Below, piece after piece: positions 1-9,059 of a DNA stretch of 64,000 nt. Within the stretch, counting starts at the first letter, position 1, and every line of letters begins with the position of its first letter. The DNA comes from Acidovorax sp. GW101-3H11 (GTDB taxonomy: Bacteria > Pseudomonadota > Gammaproteobacteria > Burkholderiales > Burkholderiaceae_C). The stretch is from assembly GCF_001633105.1 (NCBI RefSeq), contig NZ_LUKZ01000009.1, forward strand, positions 222,408-286,407. The letters are read 5' to 3'. The translations under genes were made by a program, and so were the position numbers. Under the pieces are notes generated by a model, which had not been told where the DNA came from, ran no database searches, and saw only the letters and a list, made by a program, of their open reading frames with translations.

Positions 1-1100
1 CGCCCTTCATCAAGGTCGAGGCCACCAAGTTCACCGAGGTGGGCTATGTGGGCAAGGACGTGGATTCCATCATCCGCGACCTGGCCGAGATGGCCGTCAA
101 GCAGACGCGCGAGGCTGAGATGAAGAAGGTGCGCATGCGCGCGGAAGACGCCGCCGAGGAGCGCATCCTGGACGTGCTGATCCCGCCCGCCCGTGCCGCC
201 ACGGGCACCGAGCCGGCTGCCGACAGCACCGCCCGGCAGGTGTTCCGCAAGAAGCTGCGCGAGGGCGCCCTGGACGACAAGGAGATCGAGATCGACGTGG
301 CCGAGGCCCGCGCGCCGCTGGAGATCATGGGCCCGCAGGGCATGGAGGAAATGACCGAGCAGCTGCGCGGCATGTTCAGCCAGATGGGCCAGGACCGGCG
401 CCGCGCGCGCAAGCTCAAGATTGCGGAAGCACTGAAGCTGCTCACCGACGAAGAGGCGGCCAAGCTCGTGAACGAGGAGGAGATCAAGACCCGTGCGGTG
501 CAGAACGCCGAGCAGAACGGGATTGTCTTCATCGACGAAATCGACAAAGTGGCCGCGCGGCAGGAAAGCAGTGGCGCGGACGTGTCGCGCCAGGGTGTGC
601 AGCGCGACCTGCTGCCGCTGGTGGAGGGCACGACGGTGTCCACCAAGTACGGCATGATCAAGACGGACCACATCCTGTTCATCGCTTCGGGCGCGTTCCA
701 CCTGTCCAGGCCCAGCGACCTGATCCCGGAGCTGCAGGGGCGTTTCCCCATCCGTGTGGAGCTGGAGTCGTTGTCGGTCCAGGACTTCGAGGCCATCCTC
801 ACGCAGACGCATGCCTCGCTGGTCAAGCAGTACCAGGCGCTGCTGGCCACCGAGGGGGTCACGCTGGAGTTTGCGCCCGAAGGCATCACGCGCCTCGCGC
901 ACATTGCCTTCGAGGTGAACGAGCGCACCGAAAACATCGGCGCACGCCGACTGTCCACCGTCATGGAGCGCTTGCTCGATGAGGTCAGTTTTGATGCGGC
1001 GCGTCTCTCGGGGCAGACGGTGACGGTGGATGCCGCCTATGTGGATGTCCGCCTGCAGGCCCTGAGCCAGGACGAAGACCTGTCGCGCTACATCCTGTGA
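1..1100 (+). CDS. hslU: HslU, ATPase subunit of the HslUV protease (5' end outside window)
   Basis: AAA+ unfoldase that recognises proteins and feeds them to the HslV peptidase in the cytoplasm. The reading frame is open from base 3, and the first visible residues ([17 protein letters not shown]) lie just after the Walker A region, which is upstream of the window. About 365 residues are visible: the intermediate (I) domain, Walker B (IVFIDEIDK), the sensor region, and the C-terminal tail EDLSRYIL. That tail is the family's conserved end, which docks into HslV and activates it. hslV is expected just upstream but is not visible. The stop lies 253 bases before mraZ, so hslU is not part of the dcw transcription unit. 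Confidence 0.96.
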   Translation, partial: PFIKVEATKFTEVGYVGKDVDSIIRDLAEMAVKQTREAEMKKVRMRAEDAAEERILDVLIPPARAATGTEPAADSTARQVFRKKLREGALDDKEIEIDVAEARAPLEIMGPQGMEEMTEQLRGMFSQMGQDRRRARKLKIAEALKLLTDEEAAKLVNEEEIKTRAVQNAEQNGIVFIDEIDKVAARQESSGADVSRQGVQRDLLPLVEGTTVSTKYGMIKTDHILFIASGAFHLSRPSDLIPELQGRFPIRVELESLSVQDFEAILTQTHASLVKQYQALLATEGVTLEFAPEGITRLAHIAFEVNERTENIGARRLSTVMERLLDEVSFDAARLSGQTVTVDAAYVDVRLQALSQDEDLSRYIL

Positions 1101-1237
1101 CGATACGGCCCAGCCTTGAGAGGTCACTTTCATAGGCTTCCGTAAGTTCTTCTTTTTCAACAACTTTTGGCTCTTTGTGGGCTGCAAAGTCGCGCCTAAG
1201 TTGTTGATTTCATTACCAAAGTTTGGTGGACACCCTC

Positions 1238-1265
1238 TTGTTCGGTGTGCTTTTCCTGCTACAGT
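1238..1265 (+). promoter_or_regulatory. Candidate sigma-70 promoter of the dcw operon
   Basis: TTGTTC (1238-1243), a 16-base spacer, then TACAGT (1260-1265) with an extended -10 TG at 1257-1258. The -10 overlaps the first of the four AGTG repeats of the MraZ operator, which fits autorepression. Predicted from sequence only. Confidence 0.5.
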
Positions 1266-1296
1266 GCAAAAAAGTGCAATTAAGTGGTGAAAAGTG
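1263..1296 (+). promoter_or_regulatory. MraZ-type operator: four AGTG repeats with exact 10-base period
   Basis: AGTG occurs at 1263, 1273, 1283 and 1293, each preceded by A or C and on the same face of the helix. MraZ is known to bind short G-rich direct repeats spaced 10 bases apart upstream of its own gene (GTGGG-type in E. coli, AAAGTG-type in mollicutes). The array lies 57 bases before the mraZ start and overlaps the predicted promoter. Confidence 0.72.
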
Positions 1297-1352
1297 CCCT
1301 CAGAGTCCGTTTCTGGACTTGCGAGGCGCAAAACCGAACTGGGAATCTGTCC

Positions 1353-1781
1353 GTGTTTCAAGGTGCCTCGTCGCTAAGTCTCGATGCGAAGGGTCGGCTG
1401 TCCGTGCCGACCCGGCATCGTGACGTGCTCGCGGCCACCGCAGCGGGCCAGCTCACGATCACCAAACACCCGCACGGCTGCCTGATGGTGTTTCCCCGCC
1501 CCGAGTGGGAGAAGTTCCGCGAGCGCATCGCCCAGCTGCCCATGTCCGCCCAGTGGTGGAAGCGCATTTTTCTGGGCAATGCGATGGACGTGGAGATGGA
1601 CGCCACGGGCCGCGTGCTGATTTCGCCCGAGCTGCGCGAGGCAGCCGGTATTTCCAAGGACACCATGCTGCTGGGCATGGGCAACCACTTCGAACTCTGG
1701 GACAAGGCCACCTACGACGAGCAGGAGGCCAAGGCCATGCAGGGCGAGATGCCGGATGTCTTCAAGGACTTCTCCTTCTGA
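1353..1781 (+). CDS. mraZ: MraZ, transcriptional regulator of the dcw cluster
   Basis: DNA-binding regulator with an AbrB-like fold that represses its own operon. The 142 residues are close to the usual 140-155. The GTG start at 1353 gives the conserved N-terminus [20 protein letters not shown]. An ATG-type extension upstream (from 1284) would run through the operator and adds non-conserved residues, so it was not used. Two MraZ repeats are visible, one around [13 protein letters not shown] and the second around [17 protein letters not shown]. The stop is followed after two bases by the rsmH start, so the two genes are translationally coupled. Confidence 0.93.
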   Translation: MFQGASSLSLDAKGRLSVPTRHRDVLAATAAGQLTITKHPHGCLMVFPRPEWEKFRERIAQLPMSAQWWKRIFLGNAMDVEMDATGRVLISPELREAAGISKDTMLLGMGNHFELWDKATYDEQEAKAMQGEMPDVFKDFSF

Positions 1782-1783
1782 CC

Positions 1784-2716
1784 ATGACATCCACTCCTTT
1801 GCAACACACCACCGTCCTGCTCGAAGAAGCCGTGGACGCCCTGCTGGGCGGCGCGGGCCCCGAGCCTGCGGGCACCTGGGTAGACGGCACCTTCGGGCGG
1901 GGAGGGCACTCGCGGCGCATCCTGCTGCGGCTGGGCCCCCAAGGGCGTCTTGTCGCGTTTGACAAGGACCCCGAAGCCATCGCCGAAGCAACGCGCATCA
2001 CCGATGCGCGTTTTTCCATTCGGCACGAAGGTTTTCGCCATCTGGCCGATTTGCCGCCCGCCAGCGCCGCTGGCGTGCTGATGGACCTGGGCGTGAGTTC
2101 GCCCCAGATCGACAGCCCCGAGAGGGGTTTCAGTTTCCGTTTTGACGGCCCGCTGGACATGCGCATGGACACCACGCGCGGCGAAAGCGTGGCCGATTGG
2201 TTGGCCACGGCCGAAGTCGGTCAGATTGCGGAGGTGATACGTGACTACGGTGAAGAACGGTTTGCTGGCCCCATTGCAAAGGCGATTGTTGCTCGGCGCG
2301 AAGAACGGGGTCCTCTTGCAACCACCGCCGAACTGGCCGATCTCGTGGCTGGCGCGGTCAAAACCCGCGAGCCGGGCCAGAACCCTGCAACGCGCACATT
2401 TCAAGCTCTTCGGATTTTCATCAACGCCGAGCTTGAAGAGCTGCAACAGGCGCTAGAGGCCAGCCTCTCGGTGCTGCAGCCGGGCGGGCGCCTGGTGGTG
2501 ATCAGCTTCCACTCGCTCGAAGACCGCATCGTCAAGCAGTTCATCGCCAAGCACTCCAAGGAGGTGTACGACCGCCGTGCGCCCTTTGCCCTGCCGCAGG
2601 CGATGAAGCTCGTGGCGCTGGACCGCATCAAGCCTTCTGCCGCCGAGGTCGAGGCAAACCCCCGCGCGCGCAGCGCGATCATGCGCGTGGCCGAACGCAC
2701 TGGGGTAACCGCATGA
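1784..2716 (+). CDS. rsmH: RsmH (MraW), 16S rRNA N4-methylcytidine-1402 methyltransferase
   Basis: SAM-dependent enzyme that methylates the N4 position of C1402 in 16S rRNA. It has 310 residues, the normal size. The N-terminal [13 protein letters not shown] and the SAM-binding [11 protein letters not shown] are the family signature. [12 protein letters not shown] and [15 protein letters not shown] follow, and the C-terminal half carries [12 protein letters not shown] and [14 protein letters not shown]. The ATG at 1784 is chosen because it gives the conserved N-terminus and sits two bases after mraZ. The stop TGA overlaps an ATG (ATGA, 2713-2716) that opens a 32-codon ORF rather than ftsL itself. 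Confidence 0.97.
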   Translation: MTSTPLQHTTVLLEEAVDALLGGAGPEPAGTWVDGTFGRGGHSRRILLRLGPQGRLVAFDKDPEAIAEATRITDARFSIRHEGFRHLADLPPASAAGVLMDLGVSSPQIDSPERGFSFRFDGPLDMRMDTTRGESVADWLATAEVGQIAEVIRDYGEERFAGPIAKAIVARREERGPLATTAELADLVAGAVKTREPGQNPATRTFQALRIFINAELEELQQALEASLSVLQPGGRLVVISFHSLEDRIVKQFIAKHSKEVYDRRAPFALPQAMKLVALDRIKPSAAEVEANPRARSAIMRVAERTGVTA

Positions 2717-2811
2717 GCGAGATGTTTTGCCGCCGGGCCGCCCCAAGGCAAAACGCGGCCCCCTTGGGGGGCAGCGACGACACGCCAGTGCGGAGCGTGG
2801 GGGCTGCATGA
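2713..2811 (+). CDS. Bridging mini-ORF between rsmH and ftsL (32 aa, hypothetical)
   Basis: Starts at the ATG overlapping the rsmH stop (ATGA, 2713) and ends at the TGA overlapping the ftsL start (ATGA, 2808-2811). The peptide begins [20 protein letters not shown] and resembles no family I know. Most of it is translated GC-rich repeat. It may serve only to carry ribosomes from rsmH to ftsL. No separate ribosome binding site is evident. Whether a product accumulates is unknown. Confidence 0.35.
   Translation: MSEMFCRRAAPRQNAAPLGGSDDTPVRSVGAA
2730..2806 (+). repeat. GC-rich intergenic repeat-like insert before ftsL
   Basis: A segment with inverted-repeat character (GCCGCCCCAAGG against CCCCCTTGGGGGGC) that separates rsmH from ftsL. 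In many operons of this kind these genes overlap. The style resembles short interspersed repeats of this bacterial group, but no second full copy was found in the window. Confidence 0.4.
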
Positions 2812-3128
2812 CCCGGCTCAACCTCGTCCTGCTGGTGGCCGTGCTGGCCAGTGCCATCTATCTGGTTCACACCCAGTACGAGTCGCGCCGCCTGTTCACC
2901 GAGCTGGACCGCGCGATTGCCGAGGCGCGCCGCCTGGAAACCGAGCACCAGCGCCTGCAGGTGGAAAAGCGCGCGCAGGCCACGCCGCTGCGCGTGGAGA
3001 AGATCGCCCGCGACCAGCTGAAAATGCGCACCGCCACCCCGGCCATCACGCAGTACGTGTCCGACCCGCAAGGTGCGGCCGTGGCGGCGGCCAGCACGGC
3101 GGCGCAGCCTGGGAGCGCACAGCCATGA
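2808..3128 (+). CDS. ftsL: FtsL, divisome membrane protein
   Basis: Small bitopic protein of the FtsQLB complex that connects early and late divisome proteins. The 106 residues begin [20 protein letters not shown], a single transmembrane helix after a very short cytoplasmic end. A periplasmic heptad-rich coiled coil (about residues 28-65: RRLFTELDRAIAEARRLETE) follows, then LRVEKIARDQLKM, the usual FtsL C-terminal motif. The start at 2808 is preferred over an in-frame GTG/CCG extension upstream because that extension is repeat sequence. The ATG of ftsI overlaps the stop (ATGA, 3125-3128). Confidence 0.92.
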   Translation: MTRLNLVLLVAVLASAIYLVHTQYESRRLFTELDRAIAEARRLETEHQRLQVEKRAQATPLRVEKIARDQLKMRTATPAITQYVSDPQGAAVAAASTAAQPGSAQP

Positions 3129-4870
3129 GCCGCAGCGTGGTCTACACCGCCAGCCCCCTGTTGGCCAGCAAGACGCCGGTCTGGCGCAGCAAGTTCATCG
3201 TGGCGATGATCGCGCTGGGCTTTGTGGGCCTGGGCGCGCGCGCGGCCTATGTGCAGGTGTTCGGCAACGACTTCTTCCAGCGCCAGGGCGAGGTGCGCTT
3301 CGCACGCACGCTGGAGCTGCCCGCCAACCGCGGCAAGATACTGGACCGCAACGGCCTGATCCTGGCGTCCAGCGTGCCAGCGGCCAGCATCTGGGCCATC
3401 CCCGAGGATGTGGACCAGGACAAGCCCGAGGTGCGCGCCAAGCTCAAGCAGCTGGCCAAGCTGCTCGACATGCCCCAGGCCGAGCTGATGAAGAAGCTGG
3501 CCGACGAGGACAAGACCTTCGTCTGGGTCAAGCGCCAGCTCGACTGGGACGTGGGCCAGCAGATTGCCAAGCTCGACATCAAGGGCATCTACCAGCGCAA
3601 GGAGTACAAGCGCCAGTACCCTGAGGGCGAGGCCGCTGCCCACGTGGTGGGTTTTACCAACGTGGAAGACCATGGCCAGGAGGGCATGGAGCTGGCCTTC
3701 AACAAGGACCTGGCGGGCAAGCCGGGCTCGCGCCGTGTGATCAAGGACCGCCTGGGCCGGGTGGTCGAGGGCGTGGGCGAGACCGTGCCGCCCGTGGATG
3801 GCAAGGACATGCAGCTGTCCATCGACAGCAAGGTGCAGTTCTTTGCCTACCAGAAGCTGCGCGACCAGGTCACGGCGCACAAGGCCAAGGCGGGCAGCGT
3901 GGTAGTGCTCGATGCCCATACGGGCGAGGTGCTGGCGCTGGCCAACTACCCCAGCTATGTGCCCGACAAGCGCCAGAACCTGACCGGCGAGCAACTGCGC
4001 AACCGTGCGCTCACCGACACCTTCGAGCCGGGCTCGACCATGAAGCCCATCACCATCGGCCTGGCGCTCGAAAGCGGCCGGGTACGGCCCGAGACCGTGG
4101 TGGACACGACCCCTGGCCGCATCAACATCACCGGCTCCACCATTTCGGACACGCACAACTACGGCGTGCTCACGGTGGAAGGCGTGATCCAGAAATCCAG
4201 CAACGTGGGCACCACCAAGCTCGCCATGCAGATGCCTGCGCGCGAGATGTGGGAAACCTTCTCGGCCGCAGGCTTCGGCCAGAAGCCGCAGATCGACTTT
4301 CCTGGCGCGGTCAGCGGCCGGCTGCGCCCCTACAAGAGCTGGCGCCCAGTGGAGCAGGCCACCATGTCCTACGGCTACGGCCTGTCGGCCAGCCTGTTCC
4401 AGATGGCGCGCTCGTACACCGTGTTTGCCAACAGCGGGCGCGTGATCCCCGCCACCATGCTCAAGTCCGAACAGCCCGCCGTGGGCGTGCCCGTGTTCTC
4501 CGAGCGCACGGCCGACCAGGTGCGCAAGATGCTGCAGATGGCCGCAGGCCCCGGCGGCACGGGCCAGAAGGCGCAGACCGTGGGCTACTCGGTGGGGGGC
4601 AAGTCCGGCACGGCGCGCAAGCAGGTCGGCAAGAACTACGCCGTGGGCAAGTACCGCGCCTGGTTCACCGGCATGGCGCCCATCGACAAGCCGCGCATCG
4701 TCGTGGCTGTGATGATCGATGAGCCCAGCAACGGCGTGTACTACGGCGGTGCCGTGGCCGCGCCGGTGTTCAGCGAAGTGGTGCAGCAGACGCTGCGCAT
4801 GATGGGTGTGCAGCCCGACATGGCGGTCAAGCCGCAGATCGTGGCCAACGCGGTGGAGGAGTCGCTATGA
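3125..4870 (+). CDS. ftsI: FtsI (PBP3), septal peptidoglycan transpeptidase
   Basis: Class B penicillin-binding protein that cross-links septal peptidoglycan, partnered with FtsW. It has 581 residues: a short cytoplasmic tail, one transmembrane helix (about 24-44), a pedestal/dimerisation domain, then the transpeptidase domain. All three active-site motifs are visible: SxxK as GSTMKP (nucleophile Ser304), SxN as KSSNVG, and KTG-type as GGKSGTARK. The motif RGKILDRNGLILA lies near the membrane, as in the family. Both ends overlap neighbours by ATGA (ftsL and murE). Confidence 0.98.
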   Translation: MSRSVVYTASPLLASKTPVWRSKFIVAMIALGFVGLGARAAYVQVFGNDFFQRQGEVRFARTLELPANRGKILDRNGLILASSVPAASIWAIPEDVDQDKPEVRAKLKQLAKLLDMPQAELMKKLADEDKTFVWVKRQLDWDVGQQIAKLDIKGIYQRKEYKRQYPEGEAAAHVVGFTNVEDHGQEGMELAFNKDLAGKPGSRRVIKDRLGRVVEGVGETVPPVDGKDMQLSIDSKVQFFAYQKLRDQVTAHKAKAGSVVVLDAHTGEVLALANYPSYVPDKRQNLTGEQLRNRALTDTFEPGSTMKPITIGLALESGRVRPETVVDTTPGRINITGSTISDTHNYGVLTVEGVIQKSSNVGTTKLAMQMPAREMWETFSAAGFGQKPQIDFPGAVSGRLRPYKSWRPVEQATMSYGYGLSASLFQMARSYTVFANSGRVIPATMLKSEQPAVGVPVFSERTADQVRKMLQMAAGPGGTGQKAQTVGYSVGGKSGTARKQVGKNYAVGKYRAWFTGMAPIDKPRIVVAVMIDEPSNGVYYGGAVAAPVFSEVVQQTLRMMGVQPDMAVKPQIVANAVEESL

Positions 4871-6375
4871 CGCTGGCCGTGCCCTTGCTCACCTCGGTGC
4901 ATGACGCCGTGGCCTGGCTGCGCGAGCGCGTCACGGGCACGCTGCAGACCGACAGCCGCCAGATCCGCCCGGGCGATGGTTTCATTGCCTGGCCCGGCGC
5001 CGCCACCGATGGCCGCGCGCACATTGGCGATGCGCTGGCACGCGGGGCCGTGGCCTGTCTGGTGGAGCATGAAGGCGCCGAAGCGTTTGTGCTGTCTGGC
5101 CTGCCCGTTGCCGCTCTGCACGGACTGAAGGCCGCCACGGGCCTGATCGCTGCCGACTGGTTCGAACACCCCACGCAGGGCCTGGACGTGCTGGCCGTGA
5201 CAGGCACCAACGGCAAGACCAGCACCAGCTGGTGGCTGGCCGAAGCACTCAATGTGCTATCAAAAAATGAGCTATATGGGCATGATGGGTGCGCGGTAGT
5301 GGGCACTTTGGGCATGGGAACACCGCCTGCGCTCACCAGCACGGGCATGACCACGCCCGACCCGGTCCGCCTGCAGCGCGCGTTTAGGCAGTTTGCCGAT
5401 GCAGGCCGTGGCGCCTGCGCCATCGAGGCCTCGTCCATTGGCCTCGCCGAACACCGGATGGTGGGCACCCGCATCCGCGTGGCGCTGTTCACCAACTTCA
5501 CGCAGGACCACCTGGACTACCACGCGGGCATGGCCGCCTACTGGCAGGCCAAGAGCATGCTGTTCGACTGGCCGGGCCTGCAGGCCGCTGTGGTCAACAT
5601 CGACGATGTGCGCGGTGCCGAGCTTCACGCCACGCTCGCCGGGCGCCACCTGGATCTGTGGAGCGTCTCCATCACCGGCCCCGCCCGGCTGGCGGCGCGC
5701 GACATCGGCATGGGCGACGGCGGCCTGCGCTTCACCGTGGCCGAAGGCGTGCAGGCGCATGTGCTGCAGACGCGCGTGATCGGTCTGTACAACGTCGCTA
5801 ACCTGCTGGGTGTGCTGGCCGGGCTGCGCGCGCTGGGCGTGCCGCTGGAGCACGCGCTGTATGCCTGCGCCCAGCTCTCGCCCGTGCCCGGCCGCATGGA
5901 GCAGATCCACCAGAGCGGCCAGCCCCTGGTGGCCGTGGACTACGCCCACACGCCCGATGCCCTGGAAAAGGCCCTGCAAGCTTTGCGCCCCATCGCTGCC
6001 GAGCGCGGTGGGCGGCTGTGGTGCGTGTTTGGCTGTGGTGGCGACCGCGATGCGGGCAAGCGCCCGCTGATGGGCGCCGTGGCGCAGCAGCAGGCCGACC
6101 AGGTGGTCGTGACCAGCGACAACCCGCGCAGCGAAGACCCCGCCGCCATCCTGCACCAGATCCTGCAAGGCACCATTGCCAGCACCGCTGTGCAGGCCGA
6201 GCCCGACCGCGCTGCCGCCATCGCCCTGGCCGTGGCAGCCGCCGCGCCTGCCGATGTGGTGCTGATTGCGGGCAAGGGCCACGAAAACACCCAGGAGACG
6301 GCGGGTGTGCACCAGCCGTTCTCCGACATGGCCCATGCGCTTGGTGCGCTGCAGGCCCGAGGAGCCCGCCCATGA
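4867..6375 (+). CDS. murE: MurE, UDP-MurNAc-Ala-Glu:meso-diaminopimelate ligase
   Basis: Cytoplasmic ATP-dependent ligase adding meso-diaminopimelate to the peptidoglycan precursor. It has 502 residues. The N-terminal domain carries TDSRQIRPGDGF. The P-loop is VTGTNGKTSTSWWLAEAL, and the C-terminal domain has VDYAHTPDALEKAL and the DAP-type substrate motif DNPRSEDP. Immediately after the P-loop helix the protein carries NVLSKNELYGHDG, which is encoded by an AT-rich dispersed repeat and makes this loop longer than usual. Overlaps ftsI and murF by ATGA. Confidence 0.97.
   Translation: MTLAVPLLTSVHDAVAWLRERVTGTLQTDSRQIRPGDGFIAWPGAATDGRAHIGDALARGAVACLVEHEGAEAFVLSGLPVAALHGLKAATGLIAADWFEHPTQGLDVLAVTGTNGKTSTSWWLAEALNVLSKNELYGHDGCAVVGTLGMGTPPALTSTGMTTPDPVRLQRAFRQFADAGRGACAIEASSIGLAEHRMVGTRIRVALFTNFTQDHLDYHAGMAAYWQAKSMLFDWPGLQAAVVNIDDVRGAELHATLAGRHLDLWSVSITGPARLAARDIGMGDGGLRFTVAEGVQAHVLQTRVIGLYNVANLLGVLAGLRALGVPLEHALYACAQLSPVPGRMEQIHQSGQPLVAVDYAHTPDALEKALQALRPIAAERGGRLWCVFGCGGDRDAGKRPLMGAVAQQQADQVVVTSDNPRSEDPAAILHQILQGTIASTAVQAEPDRAAAIALAVAAAAPADVVLIAGKGHENTQETAGVHQPFSDMAHALGALQARGARP
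5253..5305 (+). repeat. AT-rich dispersed repeat, copy inside murE
   Basis: Starts TGTGCTATCAAAAAATGAGC and ends near GCGCGGTAGTGGGC. It shares the TGCTAT, A-run, AGCTAT, GGCATGATGG and GCGCGGTA blocks, in order, with the copy at 52609-52668. It is AT-rich against a GC-rich gene and stays in frame. Confidence 0.65.
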
Positions 6376-7841
6376 GCGCCACCCCCGGCACCATGCTCAC
6401 CCTGCAACAGGCCTGGGCGCTGCTGCAGCCGCAGATCCCCGCCGCGCGCCTGGTGGGCGAGGGCGGCACGCCCCTGGCCCGTGTGCACACCGACACGCGC
6501 ACCCTGCAGCCCGGCGATTTGTTCGTGGCGCTCAAGGGCGAGCGTTTTGACGCCAATGCCTTCCTGGCCGACGCACGCGCCGGGGGCGCTGCTGCGGCCA
6601 TCGCCCATGGCGGCCTCGCGGCTGCGGGCCTGCCGGGCATCGAAGTGCCCGACAGCCTGGCCGCCCTGGGGGCGCTGGCCACGGGCTGGCGCGCGCAGTT
6701 CAACCTGCCGCTGATCGGCGTGACCGGCAGCAACGGCAAGACCACGGTGACGCAGATGGTTGCGTCCATCCTGCGCGCCTGGCAGGGCGAGGCCGCGTTT
6801 GCCACGCAGGGCAATTTCAACAACGACATAGGCGTGCCGCTGATGCTGCTGCGCCTCACGCCCGCACACCGCGCCGCCGTGATCGAGATGGGCATGAACC
6901 ACCCGGGCGAAATTGCCCAGCTGGCGGCCATGGCCCGGCCCACGGTGGCGCTGGTCAACAACGCGCAGCGCGAGCACCTGGAATTCATGCACACCGTCGA
7001 GGCCGTGGCGCGCGAGAACGGCTCGGTGTTTGCCAGCCTGCCCGCCGACGGCGTGGCCGTGTTTCCGGCGGGCGATGCCTACACGGGCTTGTGGCAGTCG
7101 CTGGCGCAGCCGGGCCGCCGCACGCTCACGTTTGGCGAGGGCGGCGATGTCCGCTGCGCGCGCGCCGCCTGGGAGCGCGGCGCCTGGGCCGTGGCCATGG
7201 CCACACCCCGGGGCGAGGTCGCCACGCGCCTGCACATCGCCGGCCGCCACAACGTGACCAACGCCCTGGCCGCCACCGCCTGCGCGCTGGCCGCTGGCGT
7301 ACCGCTGGCCGCCATTGCCCAGGGGCTGCGCGACTTCACACCGGTCAAGGGCCGCTCGCGCGCCTTCAGCGTGGCGGTGGCGGGCCGCGAGGTCACGGTG
7401 GTGGACGACACCTACAACGCCAACCCTGACTCCATGCGCGCCGCCATCGAGGTGCTGGCCGAACTGCCCGGCCCGCAGCTGCTGGTGATGGGCGACATGG
7501 GCGAGGTGGGCGACCAGGGGCCGCAGTTCCACGCCGAGGCCGGGGCGCTGGCCCACGCGGCGGGCATTCCCCTGCTGTTTGCGCTGGGCGCGCAGTCGGT
7601 GCACGCGGCTTCGGCCTATGGCAACGGGCAGGGGGGTGTTGCCCGGCATTTCAACGAGATGGGCGCACTGCTGGATGCGGTGCGCCAGGCCCTGCCCACA
7701 GTGGGCAGTGTGCTGGTCAAGGGATCGCGATTCATGAAGATGGAACAGGTGGTGGGGGCCATTGCCGCTGCTGCACCACCCCCAGAACAACAACAAAAGA
7801 CGATGGAATCACTGGAGGGACCCCATGGCGCAACACATTGA
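6372..7841 (+). CDS. murF: MurF, UDP-MurNAc-tripeptide:D-Ala-D-Ala ligase
   Basis: Adds D-alanyl-D-alanine to complete the UDP-MurNAc pentapeptide. It has 489 residues from the ATG that overlaps the murE stop (ATGA, 6372-6375). Visible landmarks are VHTDTRTLQPGDLFVALKGE (domain 1), P-loop GVTGSNGKTTVTQM (about residues 115-128), EMGMNHPGEIAQL, RHNVTNALAA, and DDTYNANPDSMRAA in the C-terminal domain. The C-terminus overlaps the start of a 21-codon ORF that has a GGAGGG ribosome binding site and leads into mraY. Confidence 0.97.
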   Translation: MSATPGTMLTLQQAWALLQPQIPAARLVGEGGTPLARVHTDTRTLQPGDLFVALKGERFDANAFLADARAGGAAAAIAHGGLAAAGLPGIEVPDSLAALGALATGWRAQFNLPLIGVTGSNGKTTVTQMVASILRAWQGEAAFATQGNFNNDIGVPLMLLRLTPAHRAAVIEMGMNHPGEIAQLAAMARPTVALVNNAQREHLEFMHTVEAVARENGSVFASLPADGVAVFPAGDAYTGLWQSLAQPGRRTLTFGEGGDVRCARAAWERGAWAVAMATPRGEVATRLHIAGRHNVTNALAATACALAAGVPLAAIAQGLRDFTPVKGRSRAFSVAVAGREVTVVDDTYNANPDSMRAAIEVLAELPGPQLLVMGDMGEVGDQGPQFHAEAGALAHAAGIPLLFALGAQSVHAASAYGNGQGGVARHFNEMGALLDAVRQALPTVGSVLVKGSRFMKMEQVVGAIAAAAPPPEQQQKTMESLEGPHGATH

Positions 7842-7890
7842 CCTTGCCCGCGTGGTGCCCGCCTTGGCCGGAGGTGCCCCATGCTGCTGA
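7825..7890 (+). CDS. Bridging mini-ORF between murF and mraY (21 aa, hypothetical)
   Basis: ATG at 7825, six bases after a good Shine-Dalgarno (GGAGGG, 7814-7819) inside the end of murF. The peptide begins [19 protein letters not shown]. Its TGA (7888-7890) lies just inside mraY and overlaps the mraY codon-4 ATG as TGATG. It closes the only gap between murF and mraY. No homology is recognised, and it could also be fortuitous. Confidence 0.3.
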   Translation: MAQHIDLARVVPALAGGAPCC

Positions 7891-9059
7891 TGCTCTCGCA
7901 ATGGCTGCAAGGGCTGTCGCCCGAGTTCGGCTTTTTCCGCGTGTTCCAGTACCTCACCTTCCGTGCGGTGATGGCGGCCATGACGGCGCTGCTCATCGGC
8001 CTGGTGGCGGGCCCCAAGGTGATCCGCATCCTCACCTCGCTCAAGATCGGCCAGCCCATCCGGGGCTATGCCATGCAGTCGCACCTGTCCAAAAGCGGCA
8101 CGCCCACCATGGGCGGCGTGCTGATCCTTCTGTCGATCGCGATCTCGACCCTGCTGTGGTTCGACCTCTCCAACCGCTTCGTGTGGATCGTGCTCATCGT
8201 CACGCTGGGTTTTGGCGCCATCGGCTGGGTGGACGACTGGCGCAAGGTGGTCAACAAGGACCCCGAGGGCATGCGCTCGCGCGAGAAGTATTTCTGGCAG
8301 TCCATCATCGGTCTGGTGGCCGCGCTGTACCTGGCGTTCAGCATTTCTGAAAGCTCCAACGCCAAGGTGTGGGAGCTGTTCGTGGCCTGGGTGCAGTCCG
8401 GCTTCTCGCTCGACCTGCCCCCCAAGGCCGGGCTGCAGCTGCCGTTCTTCAAGGAGATCAGCTACCCGCTGGGCGTGCTGGGCTTCGTGGTCCTGACCTA
8501 CCTGGTCATCGTGGGGTCGAGCAACGCCGTCAACCTGACCGACGGCCTGGACGGCCTGGCCATCATGCCGGTGGTGATGGTGGGCTCGGCCCTGGGCGTG
8601 TTCGCCTATGTCACCGGCAGCTCGGTGTACTCCAAGTACCTGTTCTTCCCGCACATTCCCGGCTCGGGCGAGCTGCTGATCTTCTGCGCGGCCATGGCCG
8701 GTGCGGGCCTGGCCTTTCTGTGGTTCAACGCCCACCCCGCGCAGGTGTTCATGGGCGACGTGGGCGCACTGGCGCTGGGCGGCGCGCTGGGCACCATCGC
8801 CGTGATCGTGCGGCAAGAGATTGTGCTGGCCATCATGGGCGGCATCTTCGTGGTCGAAGCCCTGTCGGTGATGCTGCAGGTGACCTGGTTCAAGTACACC
8901 AAGAAGCGCTATGGCGAAGGCCGCCGCCTGCTGAAGATGGCGCCGCTGCACCACCATTTTGAAAAGAGCGGCTGGAAAGAAACGCAGGTCGTTGTGCGCT
9001 TCTGGATCATCACCATGCTGCTGTGCCTGATTGGCCTGTCCACCCTGAAACTGCGATGA
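7881..9059 (+). CDS. mraY: MraY, phospho-MurNAc-pentapeptide translocase
   Basis: Integral membrane enzyme that transfers phospho-MurNAc-pentapeptide to undecaprenyl phosphate, forming lipid I. It has 392 residues with about ten hydrophobic helices. Active-site motifs are [10 protein letters not shown] near the N-terminus, GWVDDWRKV (paired aspartates), [22 protein letters not shown] and the loop [11 protein letters not shown]. The start at 7881 has a ribosome binding site (GGAGGT, seven bases upstream). An internal ATG at 7890 is the alternative. The stop overlaps the murD ATG (ATGA, 9056-9059). Confidence 0.97.
   Translation: MLLMLSQWLQGLSPEFGFFRVFQYLTFRAVMAAMTALLIGLVAGPKVIRILTSLKIGQPIRGYAMQSHLSKSGTPTMGGVLILLSIAISTLLWFDLSNRFVWIVLIVTLGFGAIGWVDDWRKVVNKDPEGMRSREKYFWQSIIGLVAALYLAFSISESSNAKVWELFVAWVQSGFSLDLPPKAGLQLPFFKEISYPLGVLGFVVLTYLVIVGSSNAVNLTDGLDGLAIMPVVMVGSALGVFAYVTGSSVYSKYLFFPHIPGSGELLIFCAAMAGAGLAFLWFNAHPAQVFMGDVGALALGGALGTIAVIVRQEIVLAIMGGIFVVEALSVMLQVTWFKYTKKRYGEGRRLLKMAPLHHHFEKSGWKETQVVVRFWIITMLLCLIGLSTLKLR

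Noticed and set aside
1223..1423. 66-codon ORF over the MraZ operator and mraZ start
   Set aside because: It overlaps the promoter, operator and mraZ in another frame and has no family resemblance.
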